Position numbers and translations under genes: made by a program. This document shows, piece after piece, positions 11,475 through 19,848 of a stretch of DNA of 64,000 nt. The notes beneath the pieces are model-generated. The model ran no database searches and was not told where the DNA came from. It saw nothing but the letters and a program-made list of their open reading frames with translations. Positions within the stretch are counted from its first letter, which is position 1. Every line of letters begins with the position of its first letter. Source of the stretch: Rhizobium sp. TH135 (GTDB taxonomy: Bacteria; Pseudomonadota; Alphaproteobacteria; Rhizobiales; Rhizobiaceae). Where the stretch lies: the NCBI RefSeq assembly GCF_002855515.1, contig NZ_PKRP01000002.1:496001-560000 (forward strand). Reading direction: 5' to 3'.

Positions 11475-11984
11475 TTAGGCTTGTCCTACAGCCTTTTTCA
11501 TCGCTGGTGCGGCAGGGAGGGCCATTTTTGCAAAGTCTGCGAACAGCGATTTCAACTCCGGCTCGTCGACACGAGAGGCTGCTTCCTCGCAGCTGACCCA
11601 TTCGAGACGGCGCGTTCCCTTTTCCGGAAATTCCTTCATCAGGTTTTTCACTTCGAGTGCATGCACCTGCACCCGCGTCGGCACCTTATGTCCGCCGCGC
11701 ATCTTTTTCATGTAGGTGTAGTAGCCGATCGGCTCCAGCGATGCCTTGCCCTTGATGCCGGCCTCCTCGAAGGCCTCCCGTTCGGCGATGGCATGCGGCT
11801 GCTTGCCTGGCATGTGCCAACCCTTTGGAATGACCCAGCGGCCCGTATCCCGGCTCGTGATCAGCAGAACCTCCAGATCGCCCGTCTTCTTCTTCGTGCG
11901 ATGGCAGATCGCAGCAAATTGCTGCCGCGGCGGACGCTGCAGCATGAGCTTGAGGTCGGATGTGATGCGGCCAATGATACCCAA
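11475..11984 (-). CDS. Nudix hydrolase
   Basis: A 169-residue hydrolase. The Nudix box is at residues about 55-77: GWHMPGKQPHAIAEREAF followed by EEAGI. It fits G-x5-E-x7-REUxEExGU except that the first glutamate is replaced by lysine and the U after RE is alanine; the catalytic REAFEE core is intact. The preceding VIPKGWH pattern is shared by alphaproteobacterial Nudix proteins related to diphosphoinositol-polyphosphate and diadenosine-polyphosphate hydrolases. The substrate cannot be assigned. It lies upstream of the PiT gene on the same strand with a PHO box between them. Confidence 0.88.
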   Translation of the reverse strand: MGIIGRITSDLKLMLQRPPRQQFAAICHRTKKKTGDLEVLLITSRDTGRWVIPKGWHMPGKQPHAIAEREAFEEAGIKGKASLEPIGYYTYMKKMRGGHKVPTRVQVHALEVKNLMKEFPEKGTRRLEWVSCEEAASRVDEPELKSLFADFAKMALPAAPAMKKAVGQA

Positions 11985-12159
11985 GGAGTTGTCACCTCGA
12001 TTCGTTGATTAGAATACGCCAAAATGCTGTCATAATACGCCTGATGTTGCCGCCTCACGGCACTTCTCACGCGATGGTTATTGCTTGCCTATCAGGTGCG
12101 CGCGCGATGCGTTCATTACAATGCGACATTCTGTGCCCAAAAGTCGCTTTTTCCGACAT

Positions 12160-12933
12160 TCAGGCCGCATCAGACGACGCAAACACGCCAAGCAGGCTCA
12201 ATCCTTCAATCACGCCCCAGGCAGCATTCCCCTGTGTTGCGATCATGCCGGCCCTTGCCTGTGCGAGGCTGGCGAGTTCCGGCAGCGCATTGGCCGGTAG
12301 GATCCCGCGCACTTCGTTAAGTTCGAACATCGCCCGGTCATTGCCGGTGTCCCCGGCGACGACCACTTCGTCGAGGCCGATATCGAGCCGCTGGCACAGC
12401 CAGGCGAGCGCCTGTCCCTTGTCGGCAATATCCGGCAGCACATCGAGATCCCGAGAACTGGAATAGATGATGCGTGCGCGATGTCCGGAACCGGTGAGCA
12501 AGCGCTCCAGTTCCAGGATTTCCTCTGCTGTCGCGTCATGCAGATACCAGCTCGACTTGTAGTCATGCTGGTACTGTGCCGGCTGCCGCTTCAGCCTTTC
12601 CATCATCACAAGTTCGGCCTCGATGAGGTCGACGTCAAAGCCTTCCCCGATCAGCGTCTGATATTCCAGCGTCAGGTGCGGATACGCGCTCGAATGCACC
12701 ATCGTGCCGACGCCGCCGATGAGAAAGTCCGCTGCCGGCAATCCCTCTTCTGCCGTAAACTCGATGATATCTTCGATCAGGCGACCGCTATTGTAGACAA
12801 GAAGCGGTCGCGTCGCCTCGGGGATCGCCTCCCACAGGCGCGCAAACTCGCGCGACGCGTCGCGGTCACCCGCGAGCGTCCCGTCGAGATCGGAGGAGAA
12901 GAGGCGTATCGGTTTCAATCCCCGTCGTTCCAT
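12160..12933 (-). CDS. mfppB: Mannosylfructose-phosphate phosphatase
   Basis: A 257-residue HAD-superfamily enzyme of the sucrose-phosphate phosphatase type. The nucleophile motif is FSSDLDGTLAGD (residues about 12-23), and motif IV is GDTGNDRAMF near residue 205. It overlaps the 3' end of the glycosyltransferase gene by 19 bases. The same gene pair in Agrobacterium tumefaciens makes mannosylfructose, a compatible solute, with this enzyme removing phosphate from mannosylfructose-6-phosphate. Assignment over a sucrose phosphatase rests on that pairing and on the rhizobial context; substrate specificity is not visible in the sequence. Confidence 0.8.
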   Translation of the reverse strand: MERRGLKPIRLFSSDLDGTLAGDRDASREFARLWEAIPEATRPLLVYNSGRLIEDIIEFTAEEGLPAADFLIGGVGTMVHSSAYPHLTLEYQTLIGEGFDVDLIEAELVMMERLKRQPAQYQHDYKSSWYLHDATAEEILELERLLTGSGHRARIIYSSSRDLDVLPDIADKGQALAWLCQRLDIGLDEVVVAGDTGNDRAMFELNEVRGILPANALPELASLAQARAGMIATQGNAAWGVIEGLSLLGVFASSDAA

Positions 12934-14252
12934 GGTTCTGCCCAGTCGCTTTCTTCCAGAGCTTGCGCCACCGGGCGGCCTTCCACAAGAGCCACAAGCT
13001 GCTGGGCAATTCCGGTCCAGGTGAACAGGCCGCGGGCCTTGTGGGCCCCCATGCGCGACAGCCGTCCGTAAAGCCGCGGATGCTTGAGCGGCTTCATCAT
13101 GGTGATCCCAAGATCATATTTGTCGAACGGATCGGCAAACAGCGCATGGCGACCGTAACTTACGGCCCGGAATAACCCGCCATGGATGGTCACAATCGTC
13201 GGCGTTCCACTCGCCATCGCTTCGATGGCCGTCATGCCAAAGGGCTCGTAACGACTGGACAGCACGAACAGGTCGGCCGCGCGATACATGTCCGGCAGGT
13301 CTTCGTCGGGAATGAAGCCGGTAAACTCGACTTTCTCCGTCAGACCAAGATCCGCAACCTGCTGCTTGAGCTGGGCAAGGATCGTCTCTTCCTGGGCATC
13401 TATGTTCTCGCCGCCGAGCGCCAGCCTGAGCCGCGCCTCCGGCACGCGCTCGGCCAGCACCGAAAAGCCGTCGATGAGCAGATCATAGCCCTTGTTGGTC
13501 GCGAGCCGCCCGAGCGCGAGCACTGTTGTGCCCTCAAAGCCGAAGCGCTGGCGGACCATCCGGCGGGAGGATTCCGACACTGGATAGAAGCGATTGTCGT
13601 CGTAGCCGGGCGGGATCATGTGCACGCGATTGCGCGGCAGCCCGTAATCCTCGGTCAGCATGTCCAGCTGGATCGGCGTCGTCGCAATCACCAGCTGGCA
13701 GCTACGATAGACGATCAGCTCGTGCTGGATGCGTTCCTTGAAGTTGAATTCCTGCTCGAACTTGTCCGCCTGCTCCGGATAGTCCGTTTCCATCTGCCGC
13801 TTCTTCCACATGCCGAGCGAATGGGGCGTGTGGATATGTGGCACGCGAAGCGCCTCCGAAAGTCGCTGTCCCGCGACACCTGCATCCCAATAGTGGCTAT
13901 TGATGAAGAGGTAGCTCAGGCCTTCGCGCTCGATCCAGCGCAGCGCCGTCTCGTTCCACTCGTTGAGATGCCGGTGCAGATATTCCTTCGGAATGAAGTC
14001 GCGGCCGTCACAGGGAATGCGGACGACGCGGACGTTTTCGTCCACCTCGTCAATCTCTGGCTGATCCTCGAAGCGGCGGGTAAAGATGTCGACCTTGTGC
14101 CCGAGCTGGGCAAGTTTCTTCGCCAGTTCAATAACATAAACAACCTGGCCGCCTGTATCGGCGGCCCCGAGAGGCGGCTGTGCAGCCACGTAGCCATGCG
14201 TGGAAACGAGCGCAATGCGCGGCGTCTCATCCGGATCCGTTGGTAATGCCAT
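12915..14252 (-). CDS. mfpsA: Mannosylfructose-phosphate synthase (GT4 glycosyltransferase)
   Basis: A 445-residue GT-B glycosyltransferase of the sucrose-phosphate-synthase-like family. The N-terminal loop ADTGGQVVYVIELAKKLAQL binds the acceptor, and the C-terminal domain has the GT4 E-x7-E motif in EPFGMTAIEAMASGTP. In Agrobacterium the orthologous enzyme transfers mannose from GDP-mannose to fructose-6-phosphate. It comes first in a two-gene operon with the phosphatase, which overlaps its end. The ATG has GGGGA just upstream; a GTG 9 bases earlier is possible. The product accumulates under osmotic stress in Agrobacterium; the 201-base upstream region may hold the responsible promoter, but I could not identify one. 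Confidence 0.85.
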   Translation of the reverse strand: MALPTDPDETPRIALVSTHGYVAAQPPLGAADTGGQVVYVIELAKKLAQLGHKVDIFTRRFEDQPEIDEVDENVRVVRIPCDGRDFIPKEYLHRHLNEWNETALRWIEREGLSYLFINSHYWDAGVAGQRLSEALRVPHIHTPHSLGMWKKRQMETDYPEQADKFEQEFNFKERIQHELIVYRSCQLVIATTPIQLDMLTEDYGLPRNRVHMIPPGYDDNRFYPVSESSRRMVRQRFGFEGTTVLALGRLATNKGYDLLIDGFSVLAERVPEARLRLALGGENIDAQEETILAQLKQQVADLGLTEKVEFTGFIPDEDLPDMYRAADLFVLSSRYEPFGMTAIEAMASGTPTIVTIHGGLFRAVSYGRHALFADPFDKYDLGITMMKPLKHPRLYGRLSRMGAHKARGLFTWTGIAQQLVALVEGRPVAQALEESDWAEPWNDGD

Positions 14253-14453
14253 AATCCCCACTCTTGAAAATTTCGTTCTGAACGAGTGGGAATGATAACG
14301 CGATAAGGAGATAAATGTTTCGAATATGAGATGAAAATTTCGCGAGGAGCGGACTTTGTCGCAAACGGACTGTGGCTCGCAAACGATGCAGACGCGCCAT
14401 CCCGTCGCGATTCCAACCGCTTGGCCGGTTGCGAGGATGGCGTGAAGGCGGAC

Positions 14454-15284
14454 TTAGGATTTCCCGTCGGTCTTGGAGTTTCCGCTGGTACGGGTCGCCC
14501 GCCCGCCGTCCCGCTGGATCAGCCGGAGCTTGGCCACGCGGCCCCATTCGTCCGCACGCGCGCTTTCGTCGGCAGAGCGCATGACGAAGTCGATATGCGC
14601 CTCGGCCGCAGCCTTGGCCCTCTGCGGGTCGCCTGATAGCACCGCATCATGGATGGCCACGTGCTGCTCCAGCAGTCGCTCTCGCGCATTGGGCAGCGAG
14701 AAGACGGCCTTGCGGTTGAAGAAGATGCCTTCCGACAAAAGCCGGTAGCAGGCACGCATCGTGTGCAGGAGGATGATGTTGTGGGCCGCTTCGCCGACCG
14801 CGTTGTGGAAGTCCACATCGGCCGCGAGTTCGGCTTCGGGGTCCAGATCCTCATGGGCGCGGCGCATGTCCTCGATAATCCGCGTCAGCAGCGCCTTGTC
14901 GGTTTCCGTCGCGCGCTGCGCCGCAAGTTCGGCTGTCAGCCCCTCCAGCTCGCGGCGATATTCGAGATAGTCGCGCGTCGCCCGCGCATGCCGGGAGATG
15001 AGGTCGATGATCGGCTTGGAGAAGACCTGACCAATGATATCGGCAACAAAGGTGCCACCTCCATGATGGCTGATCAGCAGCCCCCGGTTTTCCAGCTCTT
15101 TCAGCGCATCGCGCAGGATCGGGCGTGAGACTTCCAGAGACTGTGCCAGTTCACGTTCGCCCGGCAGCCGATCGCCGTCGCGCAACACCCCGTCGAGGAT
15201 CAGAAGCTCGATCTGCTGCACCACCTCGTCGGCCGTGCGGCTGTGGCTCACCCCTGAAAACAGTCTGTCGTCGCTTTCGCTCAT
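14454..15284 (-). CDS. GntR-family regulator, FadR/FCD subfamily
   Basis: A 276-residue regulator. The N-terminal winged helix is at about 15-85 (ILDGVLRDGDRLPGERELAQ, SRPILRDALKELENRGLL) and the FCD ligand-binding domain at about 100-235 (YLEYRRELEGLTAELAA, DVDFHNAVGEAAHN, with the Asp/His metal-binding pattern). The sequence resembles PdhR/LldR-type regulators of organic acid use. The start was chosen for the GGAGG site 7 bases upstream. It is divergent from the DUF3422 gene and downstream of nothing obvious. Targets could include the glycolate oxidase genes about 5 kb away, but that is a guess. Confidence 0.88.
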   Translation of the reverse strand: MSESDDRLFSGVSHSRTADEVVQQIELLILDGVLRDGDRLPGERELAQSLEVSRPILRDALKELENRGLLISHHGGGTFVADIIGQVFSKPIIDLISRHARATRDYLEYRRELEGLTAELAAQRATETDKALLTRIIEDMRRAHEDLDPEAELAADVDFHNAVGEAAHNIILLHTMRACYRLLSEGIFFNRKAVFSLPNARERLLEQHVAIHDAVLSGDPQRAKAAAEAHIDFVMRSADESARADEWGRVAKLRLIQRDGGRATRTSGNSKTDGKS

Positions 15285-15455
15285 CGCGGCCTCCATGGGG
15301 CCACTTAACAAGCCGGGCCAGAATTGGTCAAATAATTTGCCCAGTTGCATCAGCTGCAACCCGCGACACCCGGTCCTGCCGCACTGTGACGAATGCGCCT
15401 TTGCGGTTCTCCCCGGTCGCTGCTAGCTTGAGGCAGGGCAAGGGAGACGGTCGGC

Positions 15456-16727
15456 GTGGCAAAGGGTGATTTCGCATTTCCGATGGCACCGGAGCGCGCA
15501 TTGGCGCTCGGCGAAATCCACGCGCGGCCCTATGCGCTGGTGAAATCCGGCCGGGTCATCTTTCAGCTCGCCTTCATGATGGATGGCGGATCTGCCGTGC
15601 ATCACGCGGCCATTTCCGAACTGTCGCGGGCACGCGGTGTCGCACCGCCGGAAAAAAATGGCCGTTATCATTCGCTCGCCTGGGGGCAGGGCACACTGCG
15701 CTGGGAGCGCCACACCGAATTTTCCACCTGGTTCTGGGATGGGCCGCTGCCGGAAAACTTTGGCGGCGAGGTGCCGATCCATCCTTTCGGCGACGGCTTC
15801 ATCGCCCCTGGTCCGCTGATTTCGGGGATCCGCCTGGAACTGCGCCCCGATGGTCCTGAAATCGCCGATGCCCGCGCTGCCTTCGATCCGGCAAGTCTCT
15901 GCTACAGCGAACTCAAGAACGGCCAGGCCGCCGTCCTCACCGACTTCCGCCAGGATGGACATGGCCTCACCCAGATCCTTGTCATCGATCGCGGCATGAC
16001 CGAGGCCGGGCGCGGCGCCGTTGTCCAGCGTCTGCTCGACATCGAAACCTACCGTACGATGGCCATGTTAGGCCTGCCGCTTGCCCAGACGCTGTCACCG
16101 GAGATCCGCCGCATCGAGGACGGGCTGACCGCCGTCACCCAACGCATGAAGGCCCATGCTCGCGATGAGTCCGACGAGATGCTCTCGGAACTCACGCGCC
16201 TCGCCGCGGAGCTAGAAGCCAATGCCGCCTTGAGCCTTTACCGCTTCGGGGCAAGTCGCGCCTATGACGGCATCGTGCGCGAGCGCATCAAGACGCTCGA
16301 TGAAACGCCGGTGCCCGGCTACGAGACGCTGGGCGCCTTCCTTGAGCGGCGCCTGGCGCCCGCCATGCGCACCTGCCAGTCGGTCGAGGAACGCCAGGCC
16401 AACCTCTCGCGCAAGCTGTCGCGCGCCACGGCGCTGGTTCGCTCCTGGATTGATGTAGAACTGGAGCGGCAGAACTCCGACCTTTTGACCGCCATGAACA
16501 GCCGCGCTGAAATGCAGCTTCGCCTGCAGCAGACGGTCGAAGGCCTCTCGGTCGCCGCCATCTCCTACTATGTCGTCGGCCTTGTCGGTTACGCCGTGAA
16601 AGCCATCCCACACGACGCTCTGCCATTCGATCCCGCGATCATCACCGGCCTCTCGGTGCCGCTCGCTGTCCTCGGCGTCTGGTGGATCGTCAGACGGATC
16701 CGCCGCAGTCATGACCGGGAAGGCTGA
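15456..16727 (+). CDS. DUF3422 family membrane protein
   Basis: A 423-residue protein matching DUF3422: it opens with PERALALGEIHARPYALV and continues with YHSLAWGQGTLRWERHTEFS and FSTWFWDG, all typical of the family. Two transmembrane helices near the C-terminus (YYVVGLVGYAVKAI and FDPAIITGLSVPLAVLGVWW) place the large N-terminal part in the cytoplasm. The start is GTG, with AAGGGAGA upstream. The family is common in proteobacteria and resembles CorA-like topology with a helical domain before two helices, but no function is proven. It is followed 66 bases later by the DUF6880 gene on the same strand. Confidence 0.85.
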   Translation: MAKGDFAFPMAPERALALGEIHARPYALVKSGRVIFQLAFMMDGGSAVHHAAISELSRARGVAPPEKNGRYHSLAWGQGTLRWERHTEFSTWFWDGPLPENFGGEVPIHPFGDGFIAPGPLISGIRLELRPDGPEIADARAAFDPASLCYSELKNGQAAVLTDFRQDGHGLTQILVIDRGMTEAGRGAVVQRLLDIETYRTMAMLGLPLAQTLSPEIRRIEDGLTAVTQRMKAHARDESDEMLSELTRLAAELEANAALSLYRFGASRAYDGIVRERIKTLDETPVPGYETLGAFLERRLAPAMRTCQSVEERQANLSRKLSRATALVRSWIDVELERQNSDLLTAMNSRAEMQLRLQQTVEGLSVAAISYYVVGLVGYAVKAIPHDALPFDPAIITGLSVPLAVLGVWWIVRRIRRSHDREG

Positions 16728-16793
16728 TCAGCCCTTGCTGCTGCGCCTCTCTGGTCGATATAAAGCCGCGAACGACGGCAGGTAGCAGGCAGA

Positions 16794-18209
16794 ATGGCGA
16801 AGCAGACCAAGGCGAAACTCGACAAGAAGGGGCTATCAGGCCTTGGGCTCGAGAAATTGGTCGATATTCTCCTGGAGGAGTCCGCCGCAAACAAGGCGCT
16901 GAAGGCGAGGCTGCAGACGGCGCTCGCCGGCGAAACAGGTCCGGACGAGATGGCGCGCCTGATCGACAAGCGCCTCGACGCGATCGACCAGTCGACGACC
17001 CGCATCAACAGGGCACGCGCCCGTGACCTCGCCGGTGAATTCGCAGCCCTTGCCCGCAACATTCTCTCGGAGCTCGGGTCGGCCGATCCCCAGGCCGCAG
17101 CCGAGCGCATTCTTCGTTTCCTCGCCCTGCGCTTCCCTGTCTCTGCCCGTCTCGCGACTGACAATGCCCGTCTCTGGAAGGTCTTCGAGGATACGGAACT
17201 CGCTACGCTTGAGCTGATTAAGACCGTTGGCGCCGAGGAGCAGGCCCTGCTGGTGCCGCATCTGGAACGCCTGCGGCTTCGGGATCGCTACGGCGAACAC
17301 ACTGGTTTTCTGCGTGCGCTCACGGGCGTCGTCTCGGCCCCGGCAGCATCGGCCTGGCGAAAGGTGCTGGGCGCGCTCTTGCCATCGGAGCCCCTGAAGC
17401 TCGGCGCCCTGGATCTCCTGCAGTCTCTCGCCTTGCATCAGGGTGACATCGACGACTTCCTGGCGCTCGAACGCCAGAAGCCCGACAACCGCCGCGACAC
17501 GCTGGCCGTCGCCGACATGCTGCATCAGGCCGGCCGCTTCGAGGATGCGCTGGAATGGGTGCGCGAGCGCCCCCGCGGCGTGCGCCTCATCCCGGTCAAT
17601 GGCGTGCTTGCCTCCGTCGGTCCGGACTACGGCGCCCATGAACGCCGCCTGCTGGAAGCCGAGATCCTGGACAAGCTGAAGCGCCGCGAAGACGCGCAGG
17701 AACTGCGTTGGCGGGAGTTCGGCGAAACCCTCGATCCAGCAGTGCTGAAACTTTACCTGTCCAAGCTCGACGATTTCGCCGAATTCGACGAGCTCGACCG
17801 GGCCCTGGCGCTCGCCAAAGAGCACGAGGACATCTATCTCGGCCTCGACTTCTTCCTCGCCTGGCCACGCCTCGATCTCGCCGCCGCCCATGTCCTGCGC
17901 CACCAGCACGATTGGGAAGGTCGCCACTACGACGACCTCGCCCCCGCCGCAGAAGCGCTGTCGGCAAAAGAACCGCTGGCTGCCGTGGTGCTTTACCGTG
18001 TGCTCGTCGAGGACATCCTGCGGCGCGGCATCGGCATGGCCTATCCTCATGCCGGGCGTTACGTCGGCGAACTCGCACGCCTCATGCCGAACTTGCCCGA
18101 AGGCCACGGCCTCTCGACGCATGCCGCCTTCCTCGCGGAGCTACGGCGCAATCACTCGAAGAAATACGGCTTCTGGAGTTCGGTCCCGGGTGGGCTCTCA
18201 GGCGGTTGA
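16794..18209 (+). CDS. DUF6880 family protein
   Basis: A 471-residue, mostly helical soluble protein. It begins MAKQTKAKLDKKGLSGLGLE and continues with LVDILLEESAANKALKARLQ. The repeated helical hairpins in the middle (LALHQGDIDDFLALERQKPD, DTLAVADMLHQAGRFEDALE) recall TPR/SEL1-like solenoids. This matches DUF6880, a family frequent in rhizobia with no known function. The family name is given from memory of similar proteins and is less certain than the gene call. Codon use is normal for the genome. Confidence 0.75.
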   Translation: MAKQTKAKLDKKGLSGLGLEKLVDILLEESAANKALKARLQTALAGETGPDEMARLIDKRLDAIDQSTTRINRARARDLAGEFAALARNILSELGSADPQAAAERILRFLALRFPVSARLATDNARLWKVFEDTELATLELIKTVGAEEQALLVPHLERLRLRDRYGEHTGFLRALTGVVSAPAASAWRKVLGALLPSEPLKLGALDLLQSLALHQGDIDDFLALERQKPDNRRDTLAVADMLHQAGRFEDALEWVRERPRGVRLIPVNGVLASVGPDYGAHERRLLEAEILDKLKRREDAQELRWREFGETLDPAVLKLYLSKLDDFAEFDELDRALALAKEHEDIYLGLDFFLAWPRLDLAAAHVLRHQHDWEGRHYDDLAPAAEALSAKEPLAAVVLYRVLVEDILRRGIGMAYPHAGRYVGELARLMPNLPEGHGLSTHAAFLAELRRNHSKKYGFWSSVPGGLSGG

Positions 18210-18222
18210 GTGTGTGGGATTG

Positions 18223-18825
18223 TTAAGCGCCATCTGACTTTTTCGCCGCTGCCAGGTAAGCGTGGACGAGTCGCAAGAGCCTGACGTGGGAGATGTCGAG
18301 GGTCCAGGTATGCACAGCGATGCCCTGGATCCCAAGTAGCCTTTCATAGGGGCGCATCAATCGACCATAGAGGGTTAGTGGGAGGCTGTCTTCTGCATCG
18401 CCATGAAGCTTTAAAATGATTGTAGAGGCAGAATTGCCGCGCAAGCGCCAATCCGAGACGTACTCGATGAGGTTCCAAGGTACAAGCTTCGCCGTCAAAC
18501 GCAGGTCGTGGAAGCCCTCTGGGGAGAGGATCACCACGTCTCCGCTCAACACAAGAAGTCTATGTATCGTCGCGCCGAGGGCGACGGCAAGGAAAGCCAA
18601 GCAAGCAAGAACGACCAGAAATCTGGCATCGTCCGTGACATAGAATTCCCATGTCAGCCATATGCTCCCGCCTATGAACGAGAGATAGAGAGCAAGGTGA
18701 AACAGCAGTTTTGTTGACGACTGCCGAAAGCCCCTCACGATTGAGGTGCCTATCGCGTCATATATGTTCAGAGAAACCTCAGAAGTTGCGGAGTTTATTT
18801 CGTGGGCCAAACCTAGCGCTCCCAA
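18223..18825 (-). CDS. Small two-helix membrane protein (STM3941/PH-like)
   Basis: A 200-residue protein with two adjacent transmembrane helices (LLFHLALYLSFIGGSIWLTW, and RFLVVLACLAFLAVALGATI) and a cytoplasmic C-terminal domain that looks like a bacterial PH fold (VVILSPEGFHDLRLTAKLVP, then IEYVSDWRL). This resembles the STM3941 family. Base composition and codon use are visibly more AT-rich than in the flanking genes, suggesting recent acquisition. The start is uncertain: TTG here overlaps the upstream LysR gene end by 13 bases; another TTG 15 bases further in has a GGGAG site. Function unknown. Confidence 0.65.
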   Translation of the reverse strand: MGALGLAHEINSATSEVSLNIYDAIGTSIVRGFRQSSTKLLFHLALYLSFIGGSIWLTWEFYVTDDARFLVVLACLAFLAVALGATIHRLLVLSGDVVILSPEGFHDLRLTAKLVPWNLIEYVSDWRLRGNSASTIILKLHGDAEDSLPLTLYGRLMRPYERLLGIQGIAVHTWTLDISHVRLLRLVHAYLAAAKKSDGA

Positions 18826-19709
18826 TAGGGCACCGGCCCATAAAGCTCCGCCAGATAATCGATGAACAACCTTACCTTGGCCGGCAGGAACTGGCGGCTC
18901 GGATAGACCGCAGACAGCGCCACGTTGCGCGAGCTTTCATACTGCGGCAGCACCTGCACCAGCTTGCCGCTCTTCAGTTCCGCGCCGACATCCCAGGTGG
19001 AGCGCAGCGCGATCCCGAGGCCGGCTATCACTGCCTCGCGGAGCACCTCGCTGGAATTGGTGATCAGCATGCCCTCCGGACGCAGCGTGACCGGCCCGTT
19101 CGGCCCTTCCAGGCGCCAGGACTCATGATTATGCGCGGGCAGGCAGCGATGCTTCTTCAGGTCGTCGAGTGTTTCAGGCGTCCCGTGTTCTGCAAGATAA
19201 CTTGGCGCCGCACACAGAACGCGGCGCACAGGGGCGAGCCTGCGTGCGACCAGCGAGGAATCGTTGAGTTCCGCGATGCGGATCGCCAGATCGAATCCGC
19301 CGCCGACGATGTCGGTGAACTCGTCCGACAGCACCAGATGGATCGCGAGATCCGTATGCGCCTCCATGAAGGGTTTTAAGTGCGGCGCGACATGCATGCG
19401 ACCGAAGGAGGTCGATGCCGAGATCTTCAGCGTGCCGTTGACTTCCGAGGAGCGCCCCGACGCAAAGGCCTCCGCCTCTTCCAGCCCGCCCAACACTGTC
19501 AGCACCCGCTCGTGAAATCCCTGGCCGGCTTCTGTCAGCGAGATCTGCCGCGTCGTGCGCTGCAGGAGCCGCGTGCCGAGTTTGTCCTCCAACCGCTTGA
19601 TGCGCTTGGAGACAACGGCGGGCGAAAGACCGAGATCGCGCGCCGCCGTCGACATGCTGCCGGCTGCGATCACCCGGACAAAGACTTCGAGATCACCGAG
19701 ATTGGTCAT
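18813..19709 (-). CDS. LysR-family regulator (CrgA/DmlR-like)
   Basis: A 298-residue LysR regulator. The DNA-binding domain is at residues 1-60 (LEVFVRVIAAGSMSTAARDL, SPAVVSKRIKRLEDKLGTRL), followed by RTTRQISLTEAGQGFHERVL, the linker pattern of the CrgA/DmlR group. The effector domain begins at NGTLKISASTSFGRMH. It is divergent from glcD with 139 bases between start codons, so control of the glycolate oxidase operon is a reasonable guess. The downstream membrane-protein gene overlaps its stop. Confidence 0.9.
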   Translation of the reverse strand: MTNLGDLEVFVRVIAAGSMSTAARDLGLSPAVVSKRIKRLEDKLGTRLLQRTTRQISLTEAGQGFHERVLTVLGGLEEAEAFASGRSSEVNGTLKISASTSFGRMHVAPHLKPFMEAHTDLAIHLVLSDEFTDIVGGGFDLAIRIAELNDSSLVARRLAPVRRVLCAAPSYLAEHGTPETLDDLKKHRCLPAHNHESWRLEGPNGPVTLRPEGMLITNSSEVLREAVIAGLGIALRSTWDVGAELKSGKLVQVLPQYESSRNVALSAVYPSRQFLPAKVRLFIDYLAELYGPVPYWER

Positions 19710-19848
19710 GAGTGCGTGCTACTTTTTCCGATTTAGTCATAAGTGCATAGCATTTGCCCTGCGAAAGTCCTAGTGGTAAGAAAATTTGACCAGTTGAGCG
19801 CTGGCCTCGATGCAGCTAGGATCGCGGGCAATCAGGGAGGAGACCGAC

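Noticed and set aside
15310..15345. Possible GntR operator near the FadR-type regulator start (AATTGGTC half-site)
   Set aside because: Only one half-site is convincing; the expected second half with ACCA is absent, so no operator is claimed.
16836..18122. Minus-strand frame of 428 codons opposite the DUF6880 gene
   Set aside because: No start context or family likeness; the opposite strand has consistent codon bias and a good start.
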